Source: Gaeumannomyces sp. JS-464
Lineage: Eukaryota > Ascomycota > Sordariomycetes > Magnaporthales > Magnaporthaceae
Direction of reading: 5' to 3'
DNA: 64,000 bases
Assembly (NCBI GenBank): GCA_002197995.1
Contig: NGZR01000005.1
Coordinates: 1 to 64,000 of the forward strand
The position numbers were made by a program, and so were the translations under genes. The notes beneath the pieces are model-generated. The model made no database searches and was not told the DNA's origin. It worked only from the letters and a program-made list of their open reading frames with translations. Below, piece after piece: positions 34,801 to 48,548 of this stretch (the first letter of the stretch is position 1; each line of letters opens with the position of its first letter).

Positions 34801-36684
34801 AGCTTAGTAAAAGCTTTTTTGGAAAAAAACCCTTTTAAATAAGCGATTTCCGGGGGAATTAAGCTTCGGACGAGCTTAACATGCTTAAAGTTCTTATCGG
34901 CAGGAAAAGGAATCGGCTTGCCCGAATAAATCCGCCAAAGCTTAACCGAAATTGCCTAAATCCGAGCGGTAAATTCGGGGCTTTTAAAAGGGACCGGGGC
35001 GTTAAAAAAGGCAAAAACTTCCACTTTTTTTAACAAGGGTCGTTTTTAATTTGGGCTTAAAAAGCTTGGATTTTTATCGGCAAAAGGAAAAAAAAGGTTA
35101 CAAATTTAAAGTGCGATTAAAATTGCCGTTGCCGTTTTAGGTTAATAAGAATGGCTTAAATTTAGCGCGATTAACGTTCCTTTTTAATTTGCTAGTTTAT
35201 TAAGCGATTTCGCCGTTAAGCATTACATTAAGTTACGGCGTTAAAACGACCGTTAAACGGGGAAATAATAATAGCTAAAGAAAACTTAGTATTATTAAGC
35301 AAAGTGTTAAGCCAAATAATTTCCCGCTTCGACGGGCGAAAAAAAAGGTTTTTTTTTACCAGCTAAAACAATTTTATAAAAATGTCGTAACTAGTATTTG
35401 CGATTTAAAACTTTTAATCGATAAAACGGCGGCCGTTTATCTCGAAAATGGCGATAAGGATGTAAATAACCTTTATTATTGGGAAATTACGGAAATCGGA
35501 AAAGGAAATAGGTCGAAATAGCCGTTTAACCTCGGCTTTAAAATGCTTTTTAGCAAAAGCGGCTGTTTTATAGCTAATAAGGAAATGGGTTATGGCTTTA
35601 ATGTTATAAAGTGCTTTAAAATCGATTTTAAAACCGCTGCGTTAAAGCTGCGCTTTAAAAAGGAAAAAGGTTAGCTTTTATTACCGATTTTAACTACATT
35701 AGGCATTTGGACCGCTAAGGAAACTTCCGGCGGTTTACCTAATTTTTCGACTCGTATGCCGAGCACGACGAAATCGACTCGCTAATGCTCGAATCGCTTT
35801 TTTTATTATTAAATAGTGCCCCGTTTGCTTCGAAACGGCGAAAAATGGCGGCGATTTTTTTTCTTTTCCTGGCAATTTCGTGCTAAATGGCTTTATCCGC
35901 CGCAAGCGTAGCAAACGCCGTTTATCTTAGGCGTGGTTAAATCGGCGTTTTTTTGGGGGCTTTATCCTTAACCACGTCGGGAATACGGAACTTGCGCTTA
36001 TAATGCTTGCGACGTTTATCATTTTTTTTTTTAAGGTTTTTGCTTATTATTCTTTGCAAATCAAATAAGCACGATGCTAGGCTAAAACGGCGCCGGTTAC
36101 GTTACGGGTAAACATTTCGTAATTAATATTAAGGTTTTCGGCGTCGTTAAACAAGCGGGGATTAAAATTGGGTAAAATATGCTTAAAAAAATACTTTTGC
36201 GTTCCTTTATAATAATGTTAGCGCGGTCGGCTAGCACGTTAATTTTTGCGATAAACTGGTGGATATTTATGGATTTATTAGCCGAATCGTATATTATTTT
36301 GCTAAGTTCGGTTTAAGCTTTGGTAGGTTAATAAGCGTCGTGATAAACGGCAGCGAGCGTGGCTACCATTTTTAACGCGTTAGCAAACGGGTTTTTGGAA
36401 ATGGGGTTATATCGGGCTTCGAAAAGGAAATTGGCATTTCCGGTCGTATTCGCATAAATTACAGCCATATAACTGCGCTCGTTTTTAAAGGTGGTATCGT
36501 TTTCCATAAATTTATCGGCCAAACGGACCACCCAACTAGTAAACTCGTCCTTATCGCCATTAAAAGCGCTAAGCTCCATTCCGGTACGCTTATTTTTCAA
36601 ATTATAGTTTAGGTTTTTGGTTATTATATCGCCCTTATCGTCGTAAGGTTTAAAAGCTAAAAAGGCGGCTATTTTAATAAGCAC
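31804..36684 (-). pseudogene. gag-pol remnant of element C
   Basis: On the minus strand: gag (MELSAFNGDKDEFTSWVVRL, within 36684-36328), a zinc knuckle start CYACGG at about 35910, RT and RNase H spread over about 35000-33500, integrase about 33000-32300, and a C-terminal chromodomain at 32085-31804 (KKLQYQVCWKGCNPDDEWYL). Only gag and the chromodomain remain open over 90 codons or more; the rest is broken. Confidence 0.72.
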
Positions 36685-37259
36685 GAACGCTGTGCTTTTA
36701 AAAACGCTTTCGGCTAGTGTAAATTGGCGGGAAACGGGGGCGCTTTAAATTCGAAGTTAGGATATAACGGCGGCGACGACCGCTGCCACGTCGGCCTGCT
36801 GGGCAAACGGGAAAGGGGTTTAACTAAACATGGTTATATTTAAGTTGTTATCCTCGAACAGGTTTTCGTTTGTTAATTTAAACGCTTTGTTTTTTTTTTT
36901 TTTTGTAATTGCTTTTTTATGCTTTAAAACGGGTAATCGGGGTTGGTTTTTTACTTCGCGAACGCGTCGTTAAGCTCGCAAAAAACCTCGATTTTAAACT
37001 CGATGTCGTTTTCGAAATCGGTAGGTTAAAGCGGCGTATTTTTTACCGCGGGGCTAGCTTCGGTAGGCTTTTTTAACACGTTTTTTATTAGGCGAGATGA
37101 TTTTTTCGTAAACGATCCCCAGTCCTTTTTTTTAAGCATAAGGTCGCGTGGTCGCGTAAGGTTTTGCGTCGTTCACGTCCGACGGAGTTAAGGAATGAAA
37201 TTAATAGTACTATATTTAATAAATCGCTTAGCCAACGAATAATAGCGATAAAAAAGTAG

Positions 37260-37476
37260 TATTACGATTAGGGCGAGTAGGCTTCGCAGCCAGGTTTAAT
37301 TAATGCTATAAACGAAAGACTTTTTTATAAAGAGGGAAAAAGGGAAAAGAAGCGCGGCGCGTCGAAAGCGCGATGCGGTAAAAAAAGCGGTGCGGCGTTT
37401 TGTCGCACGAGCTATTCCGCGGCGCGTGTTTACGTGAATGCCTGCGGCGTGCGGTGAACTGCCTTAGGCCGTTACA
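37260..37476 (-). repeat. 5' LTR of element C
   Basis: 217 bp; more transitions than the other copy. Confidence 0.9.
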
Positions 37477-37481
37477 AAATC

Positions 37482-38799
37482 GACCGCGGAAAGCAAACGA
37501 TCCGTTTGCGCTTTTTAACGGCGCGAGGCCTTTTTATTAGCACTTTAGCCGAAGGTTAACATTAAAACGCGTAATGCAAAAATAAAAGCCGAAAGCGTAA
37601 TTTACGTAAATAAATTGGGAAACCGCGAACGAAATAGTTTTACATTTGCTATTATTAGGTTTACGCCGTGAAAAAGTTCCAAAAGTAACGGGAAAAGCAA
37701 GGTTTTAGCTAAAAGCCGACGTTTGCTGGACTTGCTGCTAAGCCTAAGCCTGGTTGGCCCGGTTTAACTCTTATTGCTAACGCTAATAGGCAAAAAGGAA
37801 CTCCCGGGTTAAAACGAAGCGCCGACTTTTGCCGAAAGTAACACCTTTATATTTATAATGCGCGTTACCCGCGGTAAAGGTAAGCATATCGCGATAAGCA
37901 CGGCGCAAACTCGGCGAAAAGGCATAGGCCTTATTCCAAGTAATGCAAGCTTTACTTTTACCGCGACGGTAACAATCGTAAGCTTAACTAAAACGGTGTT
38001 TGCCGTAAGCCGTTTAGCTCGTGGTTTTGGCTTTCGAAAAACAATTGTCACATTCGAACTCGATATAAAAGGGAGCCGCGTACTCCTCGTCGTTCGAATT
38101 TTTAAAAATTTCGTTCGTATCGGCCACGCAACGGCGGTTAAAATCCTTTTTATCGCGGCGATGCTAGGGCAAAAGCGGGTTAACAATGGCAAATTAACGA
38201 AAGCAAAACGGATTTACTTTGTTAAAAAGGTTTAAATCGCTAGGCTAGCAACCCGGAAAATTACCACCGCCGGAGCTAAATGCAATAATAGCTATAACAG
38301 CGGCGAAAAAGGGCTAAAAACGGGCAAAAGCGCAAAAAAAGGGGCCTGAAAAAGCACGAAATTAAAATCGCGATAATTAAAAAACAAGCGTAAAGTAAAA
38401 GAAAAACAAGCGCGAAATCGCGGGAAATTATTAATATTATAAGCGGAAATGGTATACGGCGTTATAAAAAAAAAAGAAAAAAAAAAGCGCGAAGTGGGAA
38501 ATTTTTATAAAAAACGCGGAACCGGGACGGAAGCTTATAAAAAACGCGAGGGAAAAAAACCAAACATAACGCGGGGCTATAACGATTTGATAAAAACGGC
38601 AAGCGCATTTTAACCTACAAGTAATACCCAACTAAAACGGCAACGAATAGCAAGCAGCCGGCTAAGCAAAGCGGGACCGACACGTTTCGAAGCGACTGTA
38701 ACTAACAGGCAGCCAATTAAATAAAGCAGCATTAACAGCCCTCCGTCGCGGCGGCGATTACCGGGCAGCTAATTAAGCTAAGCAAAGCTAATAGCTTCC
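37482..38799. other. 3' internal region of element B
   Basis: After the chromodomain and C, B continues for about 1.3 kb without recognisable coding. Around 38640-38795 an imperfect motif (CAGC...CTAAGCAAAGC) recurs two or three times. An extra 3' ORF, as some chromoviruses have, cannot be shown. Confidence 0.35.
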
Positions 38800-38935
38800 T
38801 GTAACGGGGTCGCCCTGGTAAGGGATCCCGGGGCTTGATATACTGTGGTGCCAAAGGGTTTAATCACGAAGTGATTGAACTGTTGGATTTTTTGGTTTAT
38901 GTAGTGGAGCGGTACTTTGGCACGTCCCTTTTACA
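38800..38935 (+). mobile_element. solo LTR (136 bp) inserted in element B
   Basis: Starts TGTAACGGGG, ends CCCTTTTACA, and is flanked by a perfect duplication CTTCC (38795-38799, 38936-38940). Much less AT-rich than its surroundings. It holds nested inverted repeats: GTGCCAAAG/CTTTGGCAC (38848-38856, 38915-38923) around AATCAC-GAA-GTGATT (38862-38876). No matching LTR elsewhere in the window. Confidence 0.8.
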
Positions 38936-39095
38936 CTTCCAATTCGGTAATATCCATTACATAGCGAGCTAAAATAAGTTAACCGATAGCTTTGCGATAT
39001 AAAAACGCTAGTTAATAGCCGCGCATTTAAATGGGCATTCGCTAATTTAAAAGCAACGATTTGAAACGCGGTTAATACTTGGAAAAAAGGGCTAT

Positions 39096-39283
39096 GTTAT
39101 GGTTCCGTGCTAGTAGCACGGGTAAAAGGCTTAAAGGTTACCCCTAAGCCGTTTTTATGCATATATAATTAAGGATAGCTTTCGGGATTAAGCCGACTTT
39201 TTTCTTTCCTATTTCTTTTTATTTTACAAAATAACATCATTTTGGCTTTTATTAGCCACCACTTATTAGCTTAGCTTATTACA
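39096..39283 (+). repeat. 3' LTR of element B
   Basis: 188 bp, starts TGTTATGG. Confidence 0.9.
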
Positions 39284-39288
39284 ATTAT

Positions 39289-41203
39289 AACGAAACTCGT
39301 TACTTTTTACGTCGTAATAAAAGTTATTAGCTAATAACCTTGCTAACGCTCCGGTTTTTTCCATTAAAGCGAAACCCGCGAAATAGTTAAATATAAAACA
39401 ATCCGCTTTTTCCCGATAAGGAGTTTTTAACGGGGACCTTTTATTTCCCGCTAATTTGCAACGTTAGCAAGTTAGGGCTACAACCGCCGCTGCTTACTAG
39501 TAATATCGCGCCGCTATTGCCGGACTTCGGCATTTAAGCAACTTAAGAAAGCTATCCGGTATTCCTTTTTAAAAACCACTTAACGAGCTTCCCAATTACG
39601 TTACAGTATTAAAAAACTTATTAAATTTCTTTAAATCGTTTTTTAACGAAAACGATCGTAATTAAAACGGCCGTAACGACCTTTGGAGGAAATCCCGACA
39701 GTTTAAAAATTCCGAACTCCGGAAAATTATCCGAAAACTTCGGCGCGATTTTAATTAACCCGCTGCTTTAACCGCTATTATTAACCTAATTTAGCTTAAT
39801 AAGTTTAAAAAATACGAAAGGAAAAACCTAGCGAAATTTAGGTTTTAATAGCTTTGCATTATTATTTACATAAAAACATACGTGGATAGCTTCCCGAACG
39901 ACGTTATAAAAATTAACTAAATCGGGTCCCTTTTTACCGAAAATGCTTAAATTTAGCACTATTAACGTATAAGGTTTATATAAGGAATAAAACTAAAAAA
40001 CAATTGGCGGGCCTATTCGTTCGCGCTTTAAAAACGCTTTAAAAACGCTACCGAACACCATTGCAACGCCCGAAAAATGCGAAAATTAAAGTATAAAAGT
40101 AATATAATACAATATATTACCAAGCTTTTCGATTTTAACAAAACCGTGTAATAATCCGGCGTTATTTTCCGAAAGCACACTTTTAACACTTTGCCGAAAA
40201 AAATTACTCGTTTCGTATATTCGCAACGGGAGGGCTTCCTCGATACGAACGAAAAATTCCTAATTGCTACTTAGCAAATAGGAAAAATTTACAAAGTTAT
40301 GTTTTAAAACCCGGGGTTAAAATCGCAAGCGGGAAAAAAAGGCCCGTTTTAACACAAAAGCGTTTAAACGCGGGCCGTCCCCGCGATAACAGCTTTAAAA
40401 AGGCTAATAGTTTAAACCAATTTTTAAAACCGGTAGTTAAAAAAGCCGCAACCGGCGATAAGAAAAACCATGTTTAGCTTTTCGTTAAACAAATATTGGA
40501 AAATGTCGATTAAAAAAACGTGAATTAAAAAAAACAAGCAAAAGCGGCATACTGGAAATGTGGCCGGGAAAACCACCACATTTTAAAATGCTTCGCAAAA
40601 AAAAACGTCGACGGTAAAAAACTTTCGCCGCTTTTAACTAGGGTGGCTAATAACAAAAGGGTCGCATTTAGTAAACCCCCGGGTTTAAACTTTAAAAAAG
40701 CCAAAATCGCGGCTGTTATTACTAGCGATACATTTATTTTCGATAAAACCTTCGAGGAATTTACCAAGTCCGATTCGAATTGTTAACTCGCTAAAATAGC
40801 GGCTTTAAATACTAAACCCTTTTAATTTAGCACCCGCCGCCTTATCGTTACAATGCATTTTAAAGCGAAAAGCATTTAAAAAACCCAAATACCGGTGTTA
40901 TTAAACATAAAAAACAATATTGCCGTTATTTTCCATAAAGTCGCAAAAGGCTTAACACAGTACTTAGTAACCCGGAAAATTCCCCGGCTTATAACGGCCT
41001 ACGATAAAACCTTTATAAAATTAAGCAAATACCAATACCTTTTTAATATAACCTTTCGTTATTAAAATTACTAATTTTAAATCGCTTTCGAAGTTAGCGA
41101 TTTAAACTTCGATTGTAATATAATTTTGCTTTATTAATAGCTATAAATCCACTAATTTTAAAACTTTTAAAACGATTTTAGCATAATACATTTCGGTACT
41201 AAC
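39289..41203 (+). pseudogene. middle segment of element A (gag/protease side)
   Basis: A-derived DNA between the B and D insertions. No clear domain survives. By position it covers late gag and protease. Confidence 0.45.
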
Positions 41204-41419
41204 TGTTAAAAAGTCGGTTCCTATTAGTGCAATTACGGGCTCCGGCCCGTGGCTGGTGGCTTACCGAAACGCGTTACATTAACGCACCAGCTACGCTACC
41301 AGTATATAACCGGATCCGCTTTTGGATTTGCAAAGCAGCCTTTTTTACTTTTTAGCTTTCGTGGTTTATTAATTTACTAAAGTCTTTATAAGCGTGCATT
41401 ACGTTGTAAAACCTTTGCA
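41204..41419 (+). repeat. 5' LTR of element D
   Basis: 216 bp; partner 48549-48764, differing mainly by transitions. Confidence 0.88.
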
Positions 41420-41453
41420 ATATAAACCATTAAAAAGGAATACGCAAAAGCGA

Positions 41454-44400
41454 GTGCGGATATCGCCGTCGCTAACCGAGGAAAAACGGTTACGAACGTT
41501 TTCAATTCCCGACGACGATAGTTTCACGGGAAGCGGATCGCTAAAAAGCGATTCGTTAAGCGAAATAGCCCCCGCTAATTTACGGGCGGCTTTTACTACG
41601 CCGGAAAAAAGCTCGAAAAAATTACAAAAAAAGTTTAATACGCTATAAAAAAAACGTTTTTTTTAAACCTTGCTCGAACAAACGAAAAGGGAAAAATAAG
41701 CGGGAAAAGAAAAAAACGAGGCCGCTGTTAACGCTTAGTTAAAAGCGGAAGCAATCGCCGCTAAAAAGCTCGAAACCGAGCAAAATAAAAAAGCTTAGTT
41801 AAGGTTTCCAAAAAAAACCCCCTAAAATTAAAAAAAGGATTTAGCGGACATTATAACGTTTAACCCACTTAGCGAAATCCCTTAAATAACGCTATTTTAA
41901 AGCATGGAACAAATAATTATGGCTTTAATTAAAGCCGTAATAGCTGCCGAGCATCGCTTAGCCGGAAAGAAGTTTTACATCCTAAAGCTGGATAAAAACG
42001 AGCGACCCGACCCAAATAAAAACTACAAAAAAAAGCTAACGAAATGGCTTATTTAAAACAAAGCGCAAGCTTTATTTCATTTTTTATAAAAAAGCTGATT
42101 TTTAAATTTAATATAAACAAAAAACAAAAGCTGTTAAGCAGCGATATAAAAACCTAGTACGAAATTTGCCGGGCGCTTGTTTATCGCGCAAAAAGCAAAT
42201 GAAGCAATTTTTCGAAACGGGAGGTAAAAATGCAAAGTACAATTTTACGGAATATATCGATAAATTTTACTCCACGTTCGGCACCGTTTAAAACAAAACG
42301 GCCGTGCAAATACAATTGCGGGCTTTTAAATAAAAAAAAGGGCTAATCTTTTAGCGAGTTCGGCCTAGTATTCGAAAACGTGTAAGCTGGGCTGGTAGTA
42401 ATGCTTAAAAAAACGAATTTAAGCTCGTTTTTTTAAAGGGATTTTTTAACCGCAGCTTCGCAAACGTTTTGGCGGTTGTTAAACTTTTAAACGAATATTA
42501 CGCATACTTAGCCGAGTTTTACGCCCAGGTAATAAGATAAAAACGCATTTAGCAGTTTTTAAATTTAAAAAAAAAGCGTTAAAAGCGGAGGAAAAGGAAA
42601 AAAGAATAAAAGGTAAAACATAGCCAAAACTTTTAACAAAGCAATTTATTTAACCCCGCCCGAAAACCCGTTGCTATTGCAACGGACTTTATTAATAATA
42701 ACGTTACCCGAAATTTTGATAATAACGTGGTAATAAACATTGCAAAAGTCGGCGGGCAAAAGCATAAAAACCGCGAAAACGCTCGAGGAAAAAGTGTTAA
42801 CAAAGCCCGAAAAAGCGGCTCCCGCTAAGCTTAATAGGTTTCCTAAAAAGAAAAAAACCGCCGTTAAAAGCAAGGCCGCTATTTGCGCTGCGGTGCAAGC
42901 AACTATTACTAAGCGGAATGCTTTTACAAGCTAACGACCCGCTTTAAAAACGCCGAAAAAACGGCTATTCGCAAGGCTGGCTTTAATAGCGAAAAATTCC
43001 CTTTTTAGCTAAAAAGAAAAGATAAACCGACGGGAAAAGCCGAAAGCTAAAAAAAAAGTAACTTTAAAGTAAAATCGTGCTTTAAAAAAGAAAAAGCTTT
43101 AACAGCTTTTATAAATGCGGATAAAAGTATAAAAAACATATTTAACATACATTTTAACGATAGTTAATAATATAAAAATTGTTTAACGCATTTGTAAACG
43201 AAGGTTGCGAATATTACGTAGCTATTAATAAAAACGCCGCCGCTAAAACGGGGTTATTTATTTACCGGATTTCGCCGAAAACGTTAAAAAAAGCCATTAT
43301 AAAAAAAGAAAAGTAATTTATAGAAAATCATTTGTTTTTTTTTAAAAACGAAAACCGGTATGGAAAAAAAGGTTTACGTTTATATAATATTAGGCTTTAC
43401 TTAACGACTTATTTTAGGAAAACTATAATTAATGTATTACTAAACGGCATTTATTTTACATATGTCGAAAATATGGGTAGAAAAAACGCGCTTTTAAATA
43501 CGCCATTTGCTTTTGGAAAAACGGTTGCGAAAAAAAAAAGCAAAAGCGAACGTGGTAAAAATACAAGTAATTACGTTCGCCCGATATTACAAATCGATCG
43601 CGATTACGAAAGGGAAACCCGCGGCGCGAGCTGCGATTTATACGGCTTTTATATTTAACGTTAAAAAAGCATTAGAAAAAAAAGTTCTTAAAACGAAAGC
43701 CCAATTACGAAAGCTAATTTCGCGAAAGTTTTACGATTTATTTTCGTTATTTATAAAGTAAAAAGCAAATAAGCTAAACTCGTATAAGCCGAATGTAAAC
43801 CACGAAATAAAAATTAAAAAAAACGCTAACGGGGTTAAGCTTTTTTTGCTTTAAAAACTTTTGTATAGCATATCGCGGGAAAAAATTTTGGTATTAAAAA
43901 TAACGTTTCGAAACCTGCTTAATAAAAGATTTATCCGGGTTAGCAGTTTCCCCGCTAAAGCTTTTATTTTGTTCGTGCGAAAACCGGGTGAAAGGTTGCG
44001 CTTTAATTGCGATTACTGGAGTTTAAACGCCATTTTACAGCCCGACCGGTACCTTTTCCCGTTTATTTCCGATATTTTCCGCAGTTTGGCCGGCGCTCGC
44101 TAGTTAACTAAAATAAACGTGGTATAAGCCTTTTAAAAAATCCGGGTTAAAAAGGGCTATAAATATATAACCGCTTTTCGCACCCGATATAATTTATTTA
44201 AATAAACCGTTAATTTTTTCGGCCTTTTAAAAGCCTTAACCATTTTTAAAAGTATATTAATACCATTTTAAAAGACTTTTTAAACGAGTTTTGCTCGATA
44301 TACTTGGACGATATCGTAATATATACGCAAAGCTCGCGGTTAAACCACTTTTATAAAATGCGGAAAATATTTAAACGTTTTCGAAATTATAATTTGCATT

Positions 44401-46790
44401 TTAACCCCGATAAGTTACAATTCGCGGTAAAAAGGATTAAATATTTAAAATTTATTATAAAAATCGGCGTAAAAGTAAACCTCGACCTTGAAAAAGTGGA
44501 AGCCGTTTAACGTTAAAAAGCTTTTTATACGATAAAAAAAATCCGCAGTTTTTTGGGATTTTTAAACTTTTACCGAGTATTTATCCCCGGTTTTTTAAAA
44601 GCGGCCGCACCGTTAACGGAGTTAATAGGAAAAGGAATGCCTTTTTATTAAACGGAGGAATACCAATCCGTTTTCGAAAGCTTAAAATATTTGTTTTTAT
44701 CCGTTAATATATTTGCGAAATAGGATTTAAACGCGCTCGCGTTTTAAAAACGGATTGCAGCGGGTTTGCTTTAAAAGGCACGTTAATGCAAAAAAGAACG
44801 GAAAAAAGCGCCCGGTAAAATTCCATTCCCGTAAATTAAAGCTCGCAAAGCGTAATTATCCCGTTTACGATAAAAAAATGCTAGCTATCGTCGATAGTTT
44901 AAAATATTAAAACGCGAAGCTCCGCAATTGTAAAAGCTTTACTATTTTTACGAATTATAAAAACCTGGAATACTTTATAAAATCCTAACGCTTATTAAAG
45001 CGGTAAGCGCGTTAAGTAAAAGTGTTAGCCAAATATAATTTTAAGTTATAATACCGCTTAAATAAGGAAAACGTAATAGCAAACGCTTTATTACGAAAAG
45101 AATAAAACCGCTTAAAAAAGGACGAGAAATACAAAGCCAAAAAGATGTAACTATTACCCGAAAATTCTTTTACTTAAATGCGCGCGATTTAAATTTTTAA
45201 TAACGGCTTCGCGTTTAAAAAAAAGGGAAACCCCGACGAAATCCCGGACGACGTTTAATAGCTGGAAAACCTAAATTTGCGCGAGTTATTTAAAAGCACG
45301 GCCAAATAAAACAATATATACAAGTTTGTATACCGCTTTATAAAACGCGATAAGCGCTTTTTAAACCCAGCTTTAAATTTAAAAATGTAAAAAGCAAAAT
45401 GCCGCATTAATAACGAAGGTAAGCTAAGGTTTAAAAATAAGCTTTAAATGTTAAAAGCCTTTTTTACTATAAAAGCAGCAATAGCGGCGGCGGAAATAAA
45501 AAACGATTTACGAAATAAGCTTTAAAGCGCATTAATTTAAAAAATACACAACGCTTTCGTTGTAAACCATCCGGGTCGAAACGGTATTACGCACGCCGTA
45601 GCGAAAAACTTTTATTAGCTTTTAATGCACCGCAATATTAAACGCTTCGTTCGCAATTGCGATATTTATAGCCGTAGTAAAATTTAAAAAAACCTAAAGC
45701 AAAGCTTTTTATAATTTTTGCTTATCCCCGACCGGTTTTACAAACATTTGCAAATGGATTTTATAATAAACCTTTTTTTAATAAGCGGGAATACCGCTTT
45801 ATAAGTAATTACAAATAGGTTATCGAAAAAGGTTATTTTAAAAGCGATGCCGTTTATACGAGCCGAAAAATGCGCAAACCGCTTTATAACTTGCTTCGTC
45901 CGTTTTTACGGTTAGCCCGTTTTAATTATTTCGGATAAAAAGATAAATTAAACTAATAACTTTTAGCAGCATTTTTATTAGCGTTTAAAAATTAAACAGC
46001 TTTTAAATATAGCTTACCACTTTTAAACGAACGGCGGTACGAAACGCGTAAATTAAAAAGTGCAAACCGCGTTAAAAGCTTATATTAATTACCAGTAATC
46101 GAATTAAAACTAATGGTTTTTCGTAATCCAATTCGCGTTTAACTTTCGCTTTTACGCAATTATCGGCACGTTTTCGTTTTTTGCTAACCACGAGTACGAA
46201 TTTTCATTTATTTTAACCAATAAAAAAAGCACTTTTAAATTTAAAAAAAACGTATTAATAGCGAAAACCGAAAAGTATATAAAAAAAACTGGTTTAAATT
46301 ATAAACATATGCTAAGCGGTTATAATTGCGGCGGTTTAATAAGCCGAAAAATATGCGAAAAAAAAGGCGGCCGGCGGAGCAATATAAGTTAAAAGACAAA
46401 ATATAACTGGATTTAAGCAATTTTTTTTCTTTCGTTTAAAAAAAAAAACTTAATTAATTACGCGTTAAAATTACGGTAATTAAAATAGTAAAACTTAACG
46501 TGGTAAAAATGGAAAGCTTACTTATTAAAGCGTATTACCGCTTTAATATAAACAAAATACGTTAAGCGAACGAAAATCCCGTTTTTAGGCAAGCAATAAC
46601 CAACCCCCAATTACTAGCCGTACTGGTTAACAAAAAGCGGGAATGGTTAGTAAACCGTATTAACAAAGCCTGTATTATAAACGAAAAGCGAAATAAAATT
46701 AAAAAAGTTTATATTTAGTAAAAAAAGCATATAATGCTTACTTAAACCATTTTTAAGCTTTTCGCAAAAAACGAAACGCTAAACCGCTAA
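41454..46790 (+). pseudogene. gag-pol remnant of element D
   Basis: A charged gag start (RVRISPSLTEEKRLRTFSI, about 41457) is followed by degraded gag with a possible zinc-knuckle trace near 43105. Reverse transcriptase is clearest: GERLRFNCDYWSLNAILQPD (about 43989) and the active-site YLDDIVIYTQS (about 44301), both aspartates kept. RNase H, then integrase (about 45600-46300) and a chromodomain-like KKREWLVNRI...NKIKKVYI (about 46630-46725). Stops interrupt every domain. Confidence 0.75.
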
Positions 46791-48548
46791 AAAAAAATAC
46801 AAAAACGTTATAACGAATAATGGCAACCCCGAAATGCAAACGGTAAAACGAAAGCGTAATAAGCTAAAAAAAAACGCAAAAAAAAGGAAAATTCCGTAAC
46901 GCTAATGCTATATATATCAACTAATACAACTCCCGCTAATAGGAAAACCGCAAATTCCAAAGTTAATTTCGCGTTTTAAAACGCGGTTAAACCACTAGTT
47001 TAAAATCCTTTTTACTTATTTTTTTCCTTATTTTTTTTATTTTTTTTATCCTTTTTATCCGCTTTTTATCTTTTACACCGTTGTTATTATCATTTTTTTT
47101 TATTTTTCGCACCGTTATCGTCGTTACCCTTTTCGTCGCTCGCGTTATACAAATCGCTAAAGTTCGAATCGTTAACGACCAAAAGCGTAATAGCGTTTTT
47201 ACCAGCGCGCGAAAACGCCGTAACGGTACGGCTGGAACTGAAAAACTCGGGGCAAAAACGGGTGCTAATATCGATAGTAAAGTCGAACCCCGCACTAAAA
47301 CGAGCGGGCGAGCCGATACTTAACTTAAAAAAGGGCGAGCCGCGAAACGCGCTTTGTAAGCGATTTATAGCGAATATAATAGCAAAAAGCGAAAGCGTAA
47401 TCGAAAACCGAACGGGCATAAAAGGAAAAGGCCGAAATTTAAAGCTAAGCTTAAATCGCGTCGTATGCAAACGTTTGGAAAAAAACGTAAAGTTAAATTC
47501 GCAATACTATCGTTAACGCGGAACCGTTTAAACGATAAAATAACGGGCGGTAAGCCGAACCGGTTACTTTTAAATTTGGCAACGTAAACCGCGCGTTTAA
47601 AAACGGCGATACGTTACTCGTACGCGGCGTTAAAAGCAAAATGGCCCGATAAAGCAATAATTATAGCGCTATTAGGAAAAGTTAGCAAACGTATTTATAA
47701 TAACGGAAAACTATTCCCGGGAAATTTACAATACCATTTTGCGAGCGGTTTTTAAGCGTTTTATATTGCGTTAAGCAGTATAAGCAATTTTAAAAAGCTT
47801 AAAAGCTTTTTCGGCATTTTTGCTAAACGACGCGGACTTTTAATCGGCATATAGCTAAATAACGACGAAAAAAGCGGCGGTGCATTTGCGGTTAGCGAAA
47901 TTGCACTCGTAATACGCGGTACGCCTAAAACCAAACTGCGAATAATAAAGCTGGTTTCGCGAAATGCAACGGAAGTAATAATCGGCGCGCTTAACGCCGC
48001 GCAAAAGGGGAGCGACGGTAAAAGCAGCGGGTTGCTCGTTTTTTAACGCGAAAAACGACGAGCTTAAATCGGAACCCTAAATGCGGGAATAAACGACGGA
48101 TTAAACAAGATTCGCGGGGAAAATAAAAGCAAAAAATTTATTATAACGGTAAAAAAACGGGTAAAAGTAAATCGTAAAACGAAAACAGCTAAAAAATGGA
48201 AATTAATTAAAAACGACGAAAACGGGCAAACGGCCGCGCGAGCGATTACGATCGCGCGCGAAAAGGAAAAAAAACCTATTACTAATGCGCGATAAGTAAA
48301 AGCAGGGCAAGCGATTAAACAAGCTAAAAAAAGGTTAACGAAGGCAAAGCAACGGGCGGAAGTAAAGGCGTTAAATACCGCGTTGGTCGCAAATAGTGGT
48401 ATTACAAAAAAGGAAGCAAAGAATTGGATCGCGGGCAAAAGTGCGGATAACGCCGTAGGCAAAACCGGTAAAAGCGCTAATTTAATTGGGAAAGCGGTTA
48501 ACGCGGTAAGTGCGGCCCCACTTTTGCAAAAGCGGGTGGAAGCCGAAA
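46791..48548. other. 3' internal region of element D
   Basis: About 1.75 kb after the chromodomain. Frames open on both strands at 46987-47516 and 48064-48462 are low-complexity Lys/Arg/Phe-rich sequence of AT-rich DNA and I do not regard them as genes. Confidence 0.4.

Larger units (their letters stand above)
31540..37476 (-). mobile_element. LTR retrotransposon C (Ty3/Gypsy chromovirus), nested in B, minus strand
   Basis: LTRs of 217 bp at 31540-31756 and 37260-37476, reading TGTAACGGCC...TGTAACA on the minus strand. The flanks GAATT (31535-31539) and AAATC (37477-37481) differ only by transitions, so one ancestral duplication GAATC is likely. A purine tract AAAAGGGGGTAG lies beside the left LTR on the minus strand, confirming orientation. 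5,937 bp. The LTRs are unusually GC-rich for this block. Confidence 0.9.
25819..39283 (+). mobile_element. LTR retrotransposon B (Ty3/Gypsy chromovirus), nested in A
   Basis: LTRs at 25819-26008 and 39096-39283 end in TTAGCTTATTACA; the starts are TATCATAG and TGTTATGG, which differ only by transitions. The duplication ATTAT (25814-25818, 39284-39288) is intact. A purine tract GGAAAAAAGGG precedes the 3' LTR. Without element C and the solo LTR, B is about 7.4 kb. Confidence 0.92.

Noticed and set aside
37809..38235. Overlapping plus and minus frames of ~125 codons in element B
   Set aside because: Mutually antisense, no recognisable domain, inside retrotransposon DNA.
38841..38925. Hairpin region considered as a structured non-coding RNA or tRNA-like gene
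   Set aside because: The perfect 5-bp duplication and TG...CA ends show that it is part of a solo LTR; no tRNA boxes seen.
46987..48462. Several 80-130 codon frames on both strands in element D
   Set aside because: Low-complexity Lys/Arg or Phe/Leu-rich translations overlapping on opposite strands; typical of AT-rich DNA.
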